In this document: positions 27,209-34,317 of the stretch, one piece after another
Numbering within the stretch: the stretch's first letter is position 1
How the letters are laid out: the number at the start of each line of letters is the position of its first letter
NCBI RefSeq assembly: GCF_900299525.1
Contig: NZ_OMKA01000002.1
Location: forward strand, 62,001 to 126,000
Length of the DNA: 64,000 nucleotides
DNA from: Aquimarina sp. Aq78
Lineage (GTDB): Bacteria > Bacteroidota > Bacteroidia > Flavobacteriales > Flavobacteriaceae
Direction: 5' to 3'
Position numbers and translations under genes: made by a program
Notes under the pieces: generated by a model
The model's database searches: none
What the model was told of the DNA's origin: nothing
Seen by the model: only the letters and a program-made list of their open reading frames with translations

Positions 27209-27219
27209 ATTGATCAAAA
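27181..27219. repeat. Inverted repeat across the paaZ stop codon
   Basis: TTTTGATCAATTTAA (27181-27195) is the exact reverse complement of TTAAATTGATCAAAA (27205-27219), with a 9-nt loop. The left arm encodes the last residues of PaaZ and the right arm includes its TAA. There is no T-tract, so it is not a classic terminator; a role in mRNA 3' end stability is possible. Confidence 0.6.
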
Positions 27220-27238
27220 TTCCCGTGAAGACGGGAAT
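27219..27238. repeat. REP-like hairpin, left of the GIY-YIG gene
   Basis: ATTCCCGT-GAAG-ACGGGAAT, a perfect 8-bp stem with a 4-nt loop, directly after the paaZ hairpin. It is of the TTCCCGC...GCGGGAA class and has a partner at 27605-27622 on the other side of the broken GIY-YIG gene. Confidence 0.6.
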
Positions 27239-27278
27239 CTAAATTATGAAGGGATGAGAATCTTATAATTAAATGTAA

Positions 27279-27599
27279 ATGATAATTTGGAGTGTATATA
27301 TCATAACAAATAAACCTAACGGAGTTCTCTATATAGGAGTGACTAAAGATTTGAAAAGAAGAATACGCCAACACAGAAATAAAATACATCCGAGAACATT
27401 TTCAGCAAGATATAATCTGGAGAAGTTGGTGTATTATGAAAATTATAAGACAAAAGAAGAAGCGTACACCCGGGAAAAGCAAATGAAAAAATAGAAGCGG
27501 GAATGGAAAATAAAATTGATTGAAAAAGATAATATAAGTTGGATTGACTTGACTGAAAATTTGACCGAGTATTTTAAAAATAATGTAGAATTAAAATAA
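27279..27599 (+). pseudogene. GIY-YIG nuclease gene interrupted by one in-frame amber codon
   Basis: The frame opens WSVYIITNKPNGVLYIGVTKD, a standard GIY-YIG domain (VYI...LYIGVTKDLKRRIRQHR, then YYENYKTKEEAYTREKQMKK). A TAG at 27492-27494 stops it at 71 aa, but the same frame continues without a gap as KREWKIKLIEKDNISWIDL... to a TAA at 27597-27599. Intact family members have Trp where the TAG is (KKW-R-WK), so a single TGG to TAG change explains the break. The gene sits between paaZ and a crotonase gene and is flanked by REP-like hairpins. Amber readthrough cannot be excluded. Confidence 0.85.
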
Positions 27600-27604
27600 T
27601 AAGA

Positions 27605-27622
27605 TTCCCGCCTACGCGGGAA
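27605..27622. repeat. REP-like hairpin, right of the GIY-YIG gene
   Basis: TTCCCGC-CTAC-GCGGGAA, a perfect 7-bp stem. It lies 5 bp after the restored end of the GIY-YIG frame and 8 bp before the crotonase start. Translated on the minus strand it gives the familiar spurious FPRRRES peptide. Confidence 0.65.
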
Positions 27623-27630
27623 CGCAGATA

Positions 27631-28383
27631 ATGACACAACCATACGTAAACATAAACATAGAAAACCAGGTAGGAACCATTGAGTTTTTTCATCCTGCTC
27701 ATAACTCTTTGCCAGGAGATATTTTGGCTAAGCTTGCTCAAACAATTACTGATGCTGGTAATAATGATGACATCAAGGTAATTGTATTAAAAAGTGGAAG
27801 AGACAGAACGTTTTGTGCCGGAGCCAGTTTTAAAGAATTGATCAATATTAATGATGCCGAAACCGGAAAAGTATTTTTCTCTGGCTTTGCCAACGTGATC
27901 AATGCTATGCGAAAATGTCCAAAATTTATTATTGGGCGAGTACAAGGAAAAACTGTTGGTGGTGGAGTTGGATTAGCTTCTGCAACCGACTATTGTATGG
28001 CGACAAAATATGCTTCCATAAAATTAAGTGAACTTAATGTAGGTATAGGACCATTTGTAGTAGGACCTGCAGTAGAACGTAAAATAGGGTTATCTGCAAT
28101 GACACAAATAGCGATTGATGCCAATTCATTTTATGATGCAGAGTGGGCTAGAGATAAAGGATTATTTACCAAAGTTTTTGAAGATGTAGAAACATTAGAT
28201 GCTGAAGTAAAAGCTTTTGCAGAACATTTATGTACATACAATCCAGAGGCAATGAAGGATATGAAACAAGCATTTTGGAAAGGAACAGAGGATTGGGATA
28301 CACTTTTGGCAGATAGAGCGGTAATTAGCGGAAGATTGGTACTAAGTGACTTTACAAAAGAAACATTGAAACGATTTAAATAG
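27631..28383 (+). CDS. Enoyl-CoA hydratase/isomerase family protein (probable PaaF-like)
   Basis: 250-aa crotonase-fold protein. It contains the CAGASFKELININD and GRVQGKTVGGGVGLASATDYC blocks that form the oxyanion hole and CoA pocket. In the pathway it would be the 2,3-dehydroadipyl-CoA hydratase (PaaF), as the other crotonase looks like PaaG. Catalytic Glu residues are not at all obvious by eye, so the exact reaction is uncertain. It is separated from paaZ by the broken GIY-YIG insertion. Confidence 0.8.
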   Translation: MTQPYVNINIENQVGTIEFFHPAHNSLPGDILAKLAQTITDAGNNDDIKVIVLKSGRDRTFCAGASFKELININDAETGKVFFSGFANVINAMRKCPKFIIGRVQGKTVGGGVGLASATDYCMATKYASIKLSELNVGIGPFVVGPAVERKIGLSAMTQIAIDANSFYDAEWARDKGLFTKVFEDVETLDAEVKAFAEHLCTYNPEAMKDMKQAFWKGTEDWDTLLADRAVISGRLVLSDFTKETLKRFK

Positions 28384-28489
28384 AACACAGAATATTAAAT
28401 AGAAGAACACCGAATATTGAAGTTTGATTTAATTAGATAATAGTTTGATTTCCAGGTTCGATATTTAACATTCAATATCAGATATTTTC
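28384..28489. repeat. Gene-less copy of the paa intergenic stem element before paaY
   Basis: The 106-bp gap has AGAATATTAAATAG and CCGAATATTGAAG on the left and GGTTCGATATTTAACATTC, then AATATCAGATATT, on the right, which are largely complementary. The right end stops 3 bp before the paaY ATG, as at paaD and paaH. It resembles the ends of the 21197-21678 element without its gene. Confidence 0.55.
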
Positions 28490-29086
28490 ATGATTTACAG
28501 CTTTAAAGGATATATACCCGTAGTACACGAAAGTAGTTTTGTGCATCCATTAGCAGCAGTAACTGGTAATGTGATTATTGGTAAAAACTGTTACATCGGA
28601 CCAGGAGCCGCGATACGTGGAGATTGGGGAGAGATTATCCTTGAAGATGGAGTTAATGTGCAAGAAAATTGTACTGTACATATGTTTCCGGGTAAATCTA
28701 TTGTGCTCAAAGAAAGTGCACATGTAGGACACGGAGCAGTGATTCATGGAGCAAATTTGGGCCGTAATTGCTTAATAGGGATGAATACTGTGATTATGGA
28801 TGATGCAGAAATTGGAGATGAATGTATAGTGGGGGCAATGTCTTTTGTGAAAGCAAATACTGCTTTTCCAAAACGAAGTTTGATTGTTGGTAATCCAGCG
28901 AAGGTAATTAAAGAAGTGAGTGATGAAATGATATACTGGAAAACAAAAGGAACAAAGTTGTATCAACAATTACCTGCAGATTGTTATGAGTCACTTAAAG
29001 AAGTAGAACCTTTAAGAGAGGTTCCGAAAGATAGAACTAAACAAGAAGCATTTTATAAAACGCTGGAAGAGTTTAAGCGAAAATAG
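28490..29086 (+). CDS. paaY: PaaY-type gamma-carbonic-anhydrase-fold thioesterase
   Basis: 198-aa left-handed beta-helix protein with hexapeptide repeats (VTGNVIIGKNCYIGPGAAI, IGDECIVGAMSFVKANT) and the metal-binding His residues in VHMFPG and HVGHGAVIHG. In the phenylacetate pathway PaaY hydrolyses a toxic CoA ester by-product. The family length matches. It is the last gene of the paa cluster and is followed by a stem-forming repeat. Confidence 0.92.
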   Translation: MIYSFKGYIPVVHESSFVHPLAAVTGNVIIGKNCYIGPGAAIRGDWGEIILEDGVNVQENCTVHMFPGKSIVLKESAHVGHGAVIHGANLGRNCLIGMNTVIMDDAEIGDECIVGAMSFVKANTAFPKRSLIVGNPAKVIKEVSDEMIYWKTKGTKLYQQLPADCYESLKEVEPLREVPKDRTKQEAFYKTLEEFKRK

Positions 29087-29096
29087 ATAATTACGA

Positions 29097-29168
29097 ATGT
29101 CACACCAAGCTTGTTGAAATGTAATCAATGAGGATATAAAAAAGTCTTCAACAAGTTGAATGTAACAT
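29097..29168. repeat. Paired GAGCTTGTCGAA-type repeat forming a hairpin
   Basis: Left arm 29097-29119 (ATGTCACACCAAGCTTGTTG, then AA) and right arm 29144-29168 (GTCTTCAACAAGTTGAATG, then TAACAT) are imperfect reverse complements. It lies between paaY and the E2 gene, before a TetR-like operator, and may end the paa transcript. Confidence 0.5.
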
Positions 29169-29200
29169 AAACGAATAAAATTAATATATTACAAATAATA

Positions 29201-29218
29201 AACTAACAAACATTAGTT
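29201..29218. promoter_or_regulatory. Second, degenerate TetR-type operator, before the E2 gene
   Basis: AACTAACAAACATTAGTT shares the AACTAA...TTAGTT arms of the 20-bp palindrome at paaE; the centre is less symmetric. It is 7 bp from the E2 start codon, and ACAAATAAT just upstream echoes the second paaE palindrome. A shared regulator is inferred. Confidence 0.5.
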
Positions 29219-29225
29219 AACCAAG

Positions 29226-30533
29226 ATGTCGACAGTAGAATTAAAAATGCCCAAAATGGGTGAAAGTATATCAGAGGCTACCATTCTTAACTGGTTAAAG
29301 AATGTAGGTGATACAGTAGAAGAGGATGAGACGATTTTAGAAGTAGCTACAGATAAGGTAGATTCTGAGGTTCCTTCTCCTTGTAATGGAGTGATTACAG
29401 AAATACGTTACCAACCTAATGAGGTAGTAGAAATAGGACAGGTAATTGCCGTAATTGATGCAGATGCAAAATCTGTAACACTGAGCCAAAAACCTGAAAA
29501 GTCAAAAACGACTGAAAAATCACAAAAAACTCAGAAACCATTGGCTAATTCTGAATCAAGAAAAGCAAATAATTCTGAGTTCAAAACTCTAAACACAGGA
29601 GAAAACGATGGTTTCTTATCTCCTTTGATCATTAGTATTGCTCAAAAAGAAAATATAACTGTAGAAGAACTACAGAGTATTGCAGGTACAGGAGTAGATG
29701 GTCGTATACGTAAGAGTGATGTGATGCATTACCTAAAAAATAGAAAATATCCTTTACCAAGCAGACCACAACCACAAGCGCCAAAATCAACTTACAATGC
29801 ACCTCCAATCTCGTTTGTAGAAGGAAAAGATCGTATTGTAGAAATGGATCGTATGCGAAAAATGATCGCAGATCATATGGTGTATTCTAAACATACCTCA
29901 CCTCACGTAACCAGTTATATTGAAGTTGATGTAACTAACATTGTGAATTGGAGAAATGAAGTAAAGGTAAAGTTTAAGGAAAAACATGGAGAGAAATTAA
30001 CATTCACTCCAATTTTTGTAGAAGCCGTTGCTAAGGCAATTCAGGAATACCCGATGATTAATGTTTCTGTGGATGACAAGAAGATTGTGGTACATAACGA
30101 TATTAATGTTGGTATGGCAACTGCACTGCCTAATGGTAATTTAATCGTTCCGGTAGTTAAAAATGCTGATGAGAAAAACTTACTTGGATTAGCCAAACGT
30201 GTAAACCACCTGGCTAATAGTGCAAGAAATAATGCCTTAAAACCAGACGAAATACAGGGAAGTACTTTTACTATTTCTAATGTAGGAACCTTTGGAAGTT
30301 TAATGGGAACACCAATTATTAATCAACCCGAAGTTGCTATTCTTGCTTTAGGGATTATTAAGAAAAGACCCGAAGTAATTACTACAGAAAAAGGAGATGA
30401 AATTGCAATTAGAAGTATGATGTATTTATCCTTGTCTTTTGATCATAGAGTAGTAGATGGGTTTTTAGGAGGATCATTTTTACGTAAAGTAGGTGATGAA
30501 TTGGAAGCTTTTGATATAAATAGAGAAATATAA
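29226..30533 (+). CDS. Dihydrolipoamide acyltransferase, E2 of a branched-chain-type 2-oxoacid dehydrogenase
   Basis: 435-aa E2 core. An N-terminal lipoyl domain has the lipoylated Lys44 in ATDKVDSEV; a flexible charged linker follows (about 85-130). A peripheral-subunit-binding domain (about 132-170, LSPLIISIAQKENITVEELQ, GRIRKSDVMHYL) comes next. The C-terminal catalytic domain ends with SFDHRVVDGFLGG (His407). It transfers the acyl group to CoA. The following aminotransferase and E1 genes point to branched-chain 2-oxoacids as substrates, but pyruvate cannot be excluded from sequence alone. No E3 gene is in the window. Confidence 0.9.
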   Translation: MSTVELKMPKMGESISEATILNWLKNVGDTVEEDETILEVATDKVDSEVPSPCNGVITEIRYQPNEVVEIGQVIAVIDADAKSVTLSQKPEKSKTTEKSQKTQKPLANSESRKANNSEFKTLNTGENDGFLSPLIISIAQKENITVEELQSIAGTGVDGRIRKSDVMHYLKNRKYPLPSRPQPQAPKSTYNAPPISFVEGKDRIVEMDRMRKMIADHMVYSKHTSPHVTSYIEVDVTNIVNWRNEVKVKFKEKHGEKLTFTPIFVEAVAKAIQEYPMINVSVDDKKIVVHNDINVGMATALPNGNLIVPVVKNADEKNLLGLAKRVNHLANSARNNALKPDEIQGSTFTISNVGTFGSLMGTPIINQPEVAILALGIIKKRPEVITTEKGDEIAIRSMMYLSLSFDHRVVDGFLGGSFLRKVGDELEAFDINREI

Positions 30534-30545
30534 TAATAAATGCAC

Positions 30546-30604
30546 AAGGGATAGAAGCTGGCTACCATGTAGCGCGAATAGCCCGACCCACTGGGATGTG
30601 CCCA
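30546..30604 (+). ncRNA. Structured RNA-like element upstream of ilvE (resembles a recurrent flavobacterial motif)
   Basis: The short gap contains AAGGGATAGAAGC, a GCTAC-CAT-GTAGC hairpin (30561-30573), GCGAATAGCCCGACCC and a CCCA-CT-GGG hairpin followed by TGTGCCCA. The constant blocks GGGATAGAAGC and AGCCCGACCC...GGGA...GCCC match a small element I remember from many Flavobacteriia intergenic regions; it may be the Flavo-1 motif, but I cannot confirm that name. It overlaps an upstream GTG-initiated extension of ilvE, which I reject. Confidence 0.5.
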
Positions 30605-30615
30605 AAACAATAATA

Positions 30616-31689
30616 ATGGAGCAAAAAATCAAAATTACAACAACCTCAGATTCAAAATTAAAGGATATTGATTTTGATAATATTCCTTTGGGAAAAGCCT
30701 TTACCGATCATATGTTTATCTGTGATTATGAAGATGGAGCTTGGCAAAACCCACGAATCGAACCATTAGCATTAATTCCTACACATCCTGCAGCAATGGC
30801 TTTGCATTATGGGCAAGCAATTTTTGAAGGAATGAAAGCAACAGTAGGTAATGATAATACTCCGTTGTTATTTAGACCAGAAGAAAATGCAAAACGATTT
30901 AATCATAGTGCAGCCAGAATGGGAATGCCTTCTGTACCCGAAGAACTTTTTGTAGAGGCAGTAAAACAAATTGTAGGAATAGAGCATGGATGGATACCAC
31001 CACAAGAAGGAAGCGCATTGTATTTACGCCCATTTATGTATGCAGATGAACCTTTTATCGGGATGCGAGCAGCATCAAGTTATAAGTTTATTGTAATCTG
31101 TTCTCCTGCAGGTCCGTTCTTTACTAAAAAAATCAGATTATATGCTGAAACCGAATATATAAGAGCGGCAGATGGAGGAACAGGGGAAGCAAAAGCTGCA
31201 GGAAATTATGCAGCGGCGATTCTACCAACCGAAAAAGCCAAAGCCAAAGGATATGACCAAGTATTGTGGCTGGATGCCAATGAACATAAATATATCCAGG
31301 AAGTAGGAACGATGAATATCTTTTTTAAAGTAGATGGTAAGTTTATTACGCCGAAAACCAATGGATCTATTTTAAAAGGAATTACACGGGATAGTGTGAT
31401 CACTTTACTTAAAGATAAAGGTTTTGAAGTAGAAGAACGCCCGATTACGATCGATGAGGTTATTACATATTCGAAAGAAGGAAAATTAGAAGAAGCTTTT
31501 GGAACAGGAACAGCAGTTGCTATTGCTATGGTAGAAGCTATTGGATATAATGAAGAATTGATCACATTACCCAATACAAACCCTGTAAGCCAGGATATGA
31601 AGGATACTTTGGATGAGATTAAAGTTCAGAAAAGAGAAGATAAACATGGTTGGATTATACCCGTACCTGTTAGAGAGAAAGTAAGATAA
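30616..31689 (+). CDS. ilvE: Branched-chain amino acid aminotransferase
   Basis: 357 aa from the ATG at 30616; a GTG at 30598 would add six residues but lies inside the RNA-like element. A fold-type IV PLP enzyme of the class with an N-terminal DHMFICDYEDGAWQNPRIEP region, ALHYGQAIFEGMKA, the PLP lysine Lys193 in GEAKAAGNY and GTMNIFF. It interconverts leucine, isoleucine or valine and their 2-oxoacids. Its place between E2 and E1 genes suggests it feeds the 2-oxoacid dehydrogenase in branched-chain amino acid breakdown. Confidence 0.93.
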   Translation: MEQKIKITTTSDSKLKDIDFDNIPLGKAFTDHMFICDYEDGAWQNPRIEPLALIPTHPAAMALHYGQAIFEGMKATVGNDNTPLLFRPEENAKRFNHSAARMGMPSVPEELFVEAVKQIVGIEHGWIPPQEGSALYLRPFMYADEPFIGMRAASSYKFIVICSPAGPFFTKKIRLYAETEYIRAADGGTGEAKAAGNYAAAILPTEKAKAKGYDQVLWLDANEHKYIQEVGTMNIFFKVDGKFITPKTNGSILKGITRDSVITLLKDKGFEVEERPITIDEVITYSKEGKLEEAFGTGTAVAIAMVEAIGYNEELITLPNTNPVSQDMKDTLDEIKVQKREDKHGWIIPVPVREKVR

Positions 31690-31696
31690 AAGTTTT

Positions 31697-31735
31697 GTCA
31701 TATTGAGCCCTTCAATAAATCTGGGACAATGCCTA
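31697..31735. repeat. Dispersed repeat remnant between ilvE and E1
   Basis: TCATATTGAGCCCTTCAAT ... TCTGGGACAATGCC looks like a decayed copy of the common flavobacterial repeat TCATTCTGAGCCCTTCGACAA...GGGACAGG. The rest of the 114-bp gap shows no further structure. Confidence 0.4.
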
Positions 31736-31803
31736 TAGGAATGGCTTTACTCATGAGGTTTAAAAAAGATTTTGACCGGCACAACCTGACCTGAGATTGA
31801 TAA

Positions 31804-33942
31804 ATGAAGAATTCGGAATTACAATTATTAGTAATTCAAAAATCAAAAAAAGAAATGTTAGCAGAAAAGACCATAGCAAAAGAAGCATTACAAAAAGCGT
31901 TCATGACACTTTGTAAGGCTAAGTCGATGACCGAGTTGTATGAAGAAAATTTCAAAACTGTTTCTAAATATGTACATGCAACCTCAAGAGGGCATGAAGC
32001 AATCCAAATAGCTACGGCAATGCAATTATTGCCTCAGGATTATGCGTTTCCGTATTATCGTGATGATGCCATGTTATTAGGAATCGGAATGCGACCTTAT
32101 GATTTGATGTTACAATTGTTGGCTAAAAAGGATGATCCATTTTCTGGAGGTAGAACGTATTATTCACACCCTAGTTTACGTGATGAGGATAAGCCAAAAA
32201 TCCCACATCAATCATCGGCAACAGGAATGCAGGCTATACCTGCAACGGGAGTAGCATTAGGGATGCAATACAAAGAATTAGTAGGGATAGATCATATTTC
32301 TGGAAACGATTCCGGCAAGAGTGAGATAACAAAGCTACCTCTGGTAGTTTGCTCTTTAGGAGATGCTTCGGTAACAGAAGGGGAGATTGCAGAAGCTTTT
32401 CAGATGGCTGCTTTAAAGCAATTACCTATTTTGTATCTGGTACAGGATAATGGATGGGATATTTCGGCTAATGCAGAAGAAACACGTGCGCAAAGTGCTT
32501 TTGAATATGCGGCAGGATTTAATGGATTAGAAGCTATTTCTATCGATGGAGCTAATTTTACCGAAAGTTATCTAGCGATACAAGAGGTAATCAAAACAAT
32601 TAGAGAAGAAAGAAGACCGATTCTGGTACATGCTAGGGTACCGTTATTAAATCATCATACTTCGGGAGTACGAATGGAATGGTATCGTGATGATCTAGAA
32701 GAGGCTCGCTCTCGTGATCCATATCCGGTATTAAGAAACCAATTACTTTCATCTGGTTTTACAGAAGATGAAGTGTTGACTATCGAAGCAGAAGCAAAAG
32801 CAGTAGTAGCCAAAGATTTGGAAGAAGCAATGAAGGCTGAAGATCCAAAACCAGAAGACCTTTTTACTCATGATTTTGCACCCACACCAATTACAGAAGA
32901 GAAAGGAGAACGATCTCCTGCAGATAAAGAAGAAGTGGTGATGGTAGATTGTGCTCTGTTCGCTGTAGAAGAATTAATGAGAGAGCACAAAGAGTGTTTA
33001 CTATATGGCCAGGATGTAGGAGGAAGATTAGGAGGTGTATTTAGAGAAGCGGCTACGCTGGCGCAAAAATTTGGAGATGAGCGTGTGTTTAATACTCCTA
33101 TCCAGGAAGCTTTTATTGTAGGTTCTACTGTGGGAATGTCTGCAGTTGGATTAAAACCCATTGTAGAAGTACAGTTTGCAGATTATATCTGGCCGGGATT
33201 AAACCAATTATTTACAGAGGTGAGTAGGTCATGTTATTTGTCTAATGGAAAATGGCCGGTATCGATGATTCTTCGGGTTCCGATTGGAGCATATGGTAGT
33301 GGAGGACCTTATCACTCCTCTTCTGTTGAATCTGTAGTTACCAATATCCGTGGAATCAAGATTGCGTATCCAAGTAATGGGGCAGATTTAAAAGGACTAA
33401 TGAAAGCTGCGTATTACGATCCAAATCCTGTAGTTATTTTGGAACACAAAGGACTGTATTGGTCAAAGGTAAAAGGAACTGATGCCGCCAGAACTATAGA
33501 GCCATCAGAAGATTATATTTTACCTTTTGGGAAAGCTAATGTTGTACAGCGTATATGGCCACAAGACGAAAAAGAAACTATGACTATCGTAACCTATGGT
33601 ATGGGAGTGCATTGGGCACTTAATGCTACAAAAGATATGAAAGATGTAGTCGAGGTGATTGATTTGCGCACATTGTACCCTCTAGACGAAGAAACCATTA
33701 TGGAGTCGGTAAAGAAAACAAAGAAATGCCTTGTAGTAACCGAAGAGCCAACCAATAATTCTTTTGCAAGAGCATTATCGGGTAAAATCCAGGAAGAATG
33801 TTTTAGATATCTGGATGCTCCTGTGATGACTATTGGATCAGAAAATATGCCAGCTATTCCTTTAAACAGTACACTTGAGCAAACAATGATCCCTTCTACA
33901 GAAAAGGTAAAAGAGAAGATAGACGAATTATTAAGCTATTAA
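31804..33942 (+). CDS. Fused E1 alpha-beta component of 2-oxoacid dehydrogenase
   Basis: 712-aa thiamine-diphosphate enzyme in which the alpha (about 15-360) and beta (about 375-712) subunits are one chain. The TPP motif is GDASVTEGEIAEAFQMAALK ... YLVQDNGWDIS; VHATSRGHEAIQIATAMQL and RDDAMLLG are alpha-subunit features, while YGQDVGGRLGGVFREAATL, GVSAVGL-like EVQFADYIWPG and VVTEEPTNNSFA are from beta. It decarboxylates the 2-oxoacid and acylates the E2 lipoyl group. An ATG at 31855 is an alternative start. Fused E1 is usual for Flavobacteriia. Confidence 0.93.
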   Translation: MKNSELQLLVIQKSKKEMLAEKTIAKEALQKAFMTLCKAKSMTELYEENFKTVSKYVHATSRGHEAIQIATAMQLLPQDYAFPYYRDDAMLLGIGMRPYDLMLQLLAKKDDPFSGGRTYYSHPSLRDEDKPKIPHQSSATGMQAIPATGVALGMQYKELVGIDHISGNDSGKSEITKLPLVVCSLGDASVTEGEIAEAFQMAALKQLPILYLVQDNGWDISANAEETRAQSAFEYAAGFNGLEAISIDGANFTESYLAIQEVIKTIREERRPILVHARVPLLNHHTSGVRMEWYRDDLEEARSRDPYPVLRNQLLSSGFTEDEVLTIEAEAKAVVAKDLEEAMKAEDPKPEDLFTHDFAPTPITEEKGERSPADKEEVVMVDCALFAVEELMREHKECLLYGQDVGGRLGGVFREAATLAQKFGDERVFNTPIQEAFIVGSTVGMSAVGLKPIVEVQFADYIWPGLNQLFTEVSRSCYLSNGKWPVSMILRVPIGAYGSGGPYHSSSVESVVTNIRGIKIAYPSNGADLKGLMKAAYYDPNPVVILEHKGLYWSKVKGTDAARTIEPSEDYILPFGKANVVQRIWPQDEKETMTIVTYGMGVHWALNATKDMKDVVEVIDLRTLYPLDEETIMESVKKTKKCLVVTEEPTNNSFARALSGKIQEECFRYLDAPVMTIGSENMPAIPLNSTLEQTMIPSTEKVKEKIDELLSY

Positions 33943-33966
33943 GCAATTTGATAGTACTATAAATAA

Positions 33967-33997
33967 CCCTGGTAACTTTTATTTAAAGTCACCAGGG
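33967..33997. terminator. Hairpin terminator between E1 and the peptide gene
   Basis: CCCTGGTAACTTT (33967-33979) pairs with AAAGTCACCAGGG (33985-33997) with one mismatch. It serves convergent transcripts: E1 from the left and, 6 bp after its stop, the small Cys-rich peptide gene from the right. Confidence 0.75.
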
Positions 33998-34003
33998 TAT
34001 GTT

Positions 34004-34168
34004 TTATCCCCACATACAGAATCTACCGTTGCATTCTCCAATGCCGCAAAAACCATTTCGACAACATAGATCTCCCATTTGGTAACAATTTGGTCCTGAT
34101 CCACTAATAGATTTTTGAAGCTCTTTACTTAGTTTTTTTACCCCATTTACATTTAGAATACTTTTCAT
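34004..34168 (-). CDS. Cys-rich small peptide with GG-type leader (bacteriocin-like precursor)
   Basis: 54-aa ORF. The first 25 residues (MKSILNVNGVKKLSKELQKS, then ISGSG) follow the GG-leader pattern of Bacteroidota bacteriocin-like precursors (usually ...QQKSINGG), here ending GSG. The 29-residue core has six Cys (28, 35, 36, 41, 46, 51; spacing C-x6-CC-x4-C-x4-C-x4-C) and many Gly, suggesting a disulfide-bonded mini-protein. A terminator hairpin follows the stop at once, so a short dedicated mRNA is likely. No C39-peptidase ABC exporter or modifying enzyme is in the window. The activity is unknown. Confidence 0.72.
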   Translation of the reverse strand: MKSILNVNGVKKLSKELQKSISGSGPNCYQMGDLCCRNGFCGIGECNGRFCMWG

Positions 34169-34317
34169 TTTTGAAGGTTTTAAGAGTTTATATTCAATGA
34201 ATTAATGATGGTATAAGATATAAATAATAAGTGTTTTTTGCTTGAAGGGATATGATAAGATTGTGTAAAGTTATTGCTGCATCGATATCACTTAAATCAC
34301 TTTCGTGATGAGATGCA

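Noticed and set aside
27443-27643. 66-codon minus-strand ORF starting MVVSLSAFPRRRES
   Set aside because: The FPRRRES peptide is a known artefact of translating the TTCCCGC...GCGGGAA repeat, and the ORF is antisense to the GIY-YIG pseudogene.
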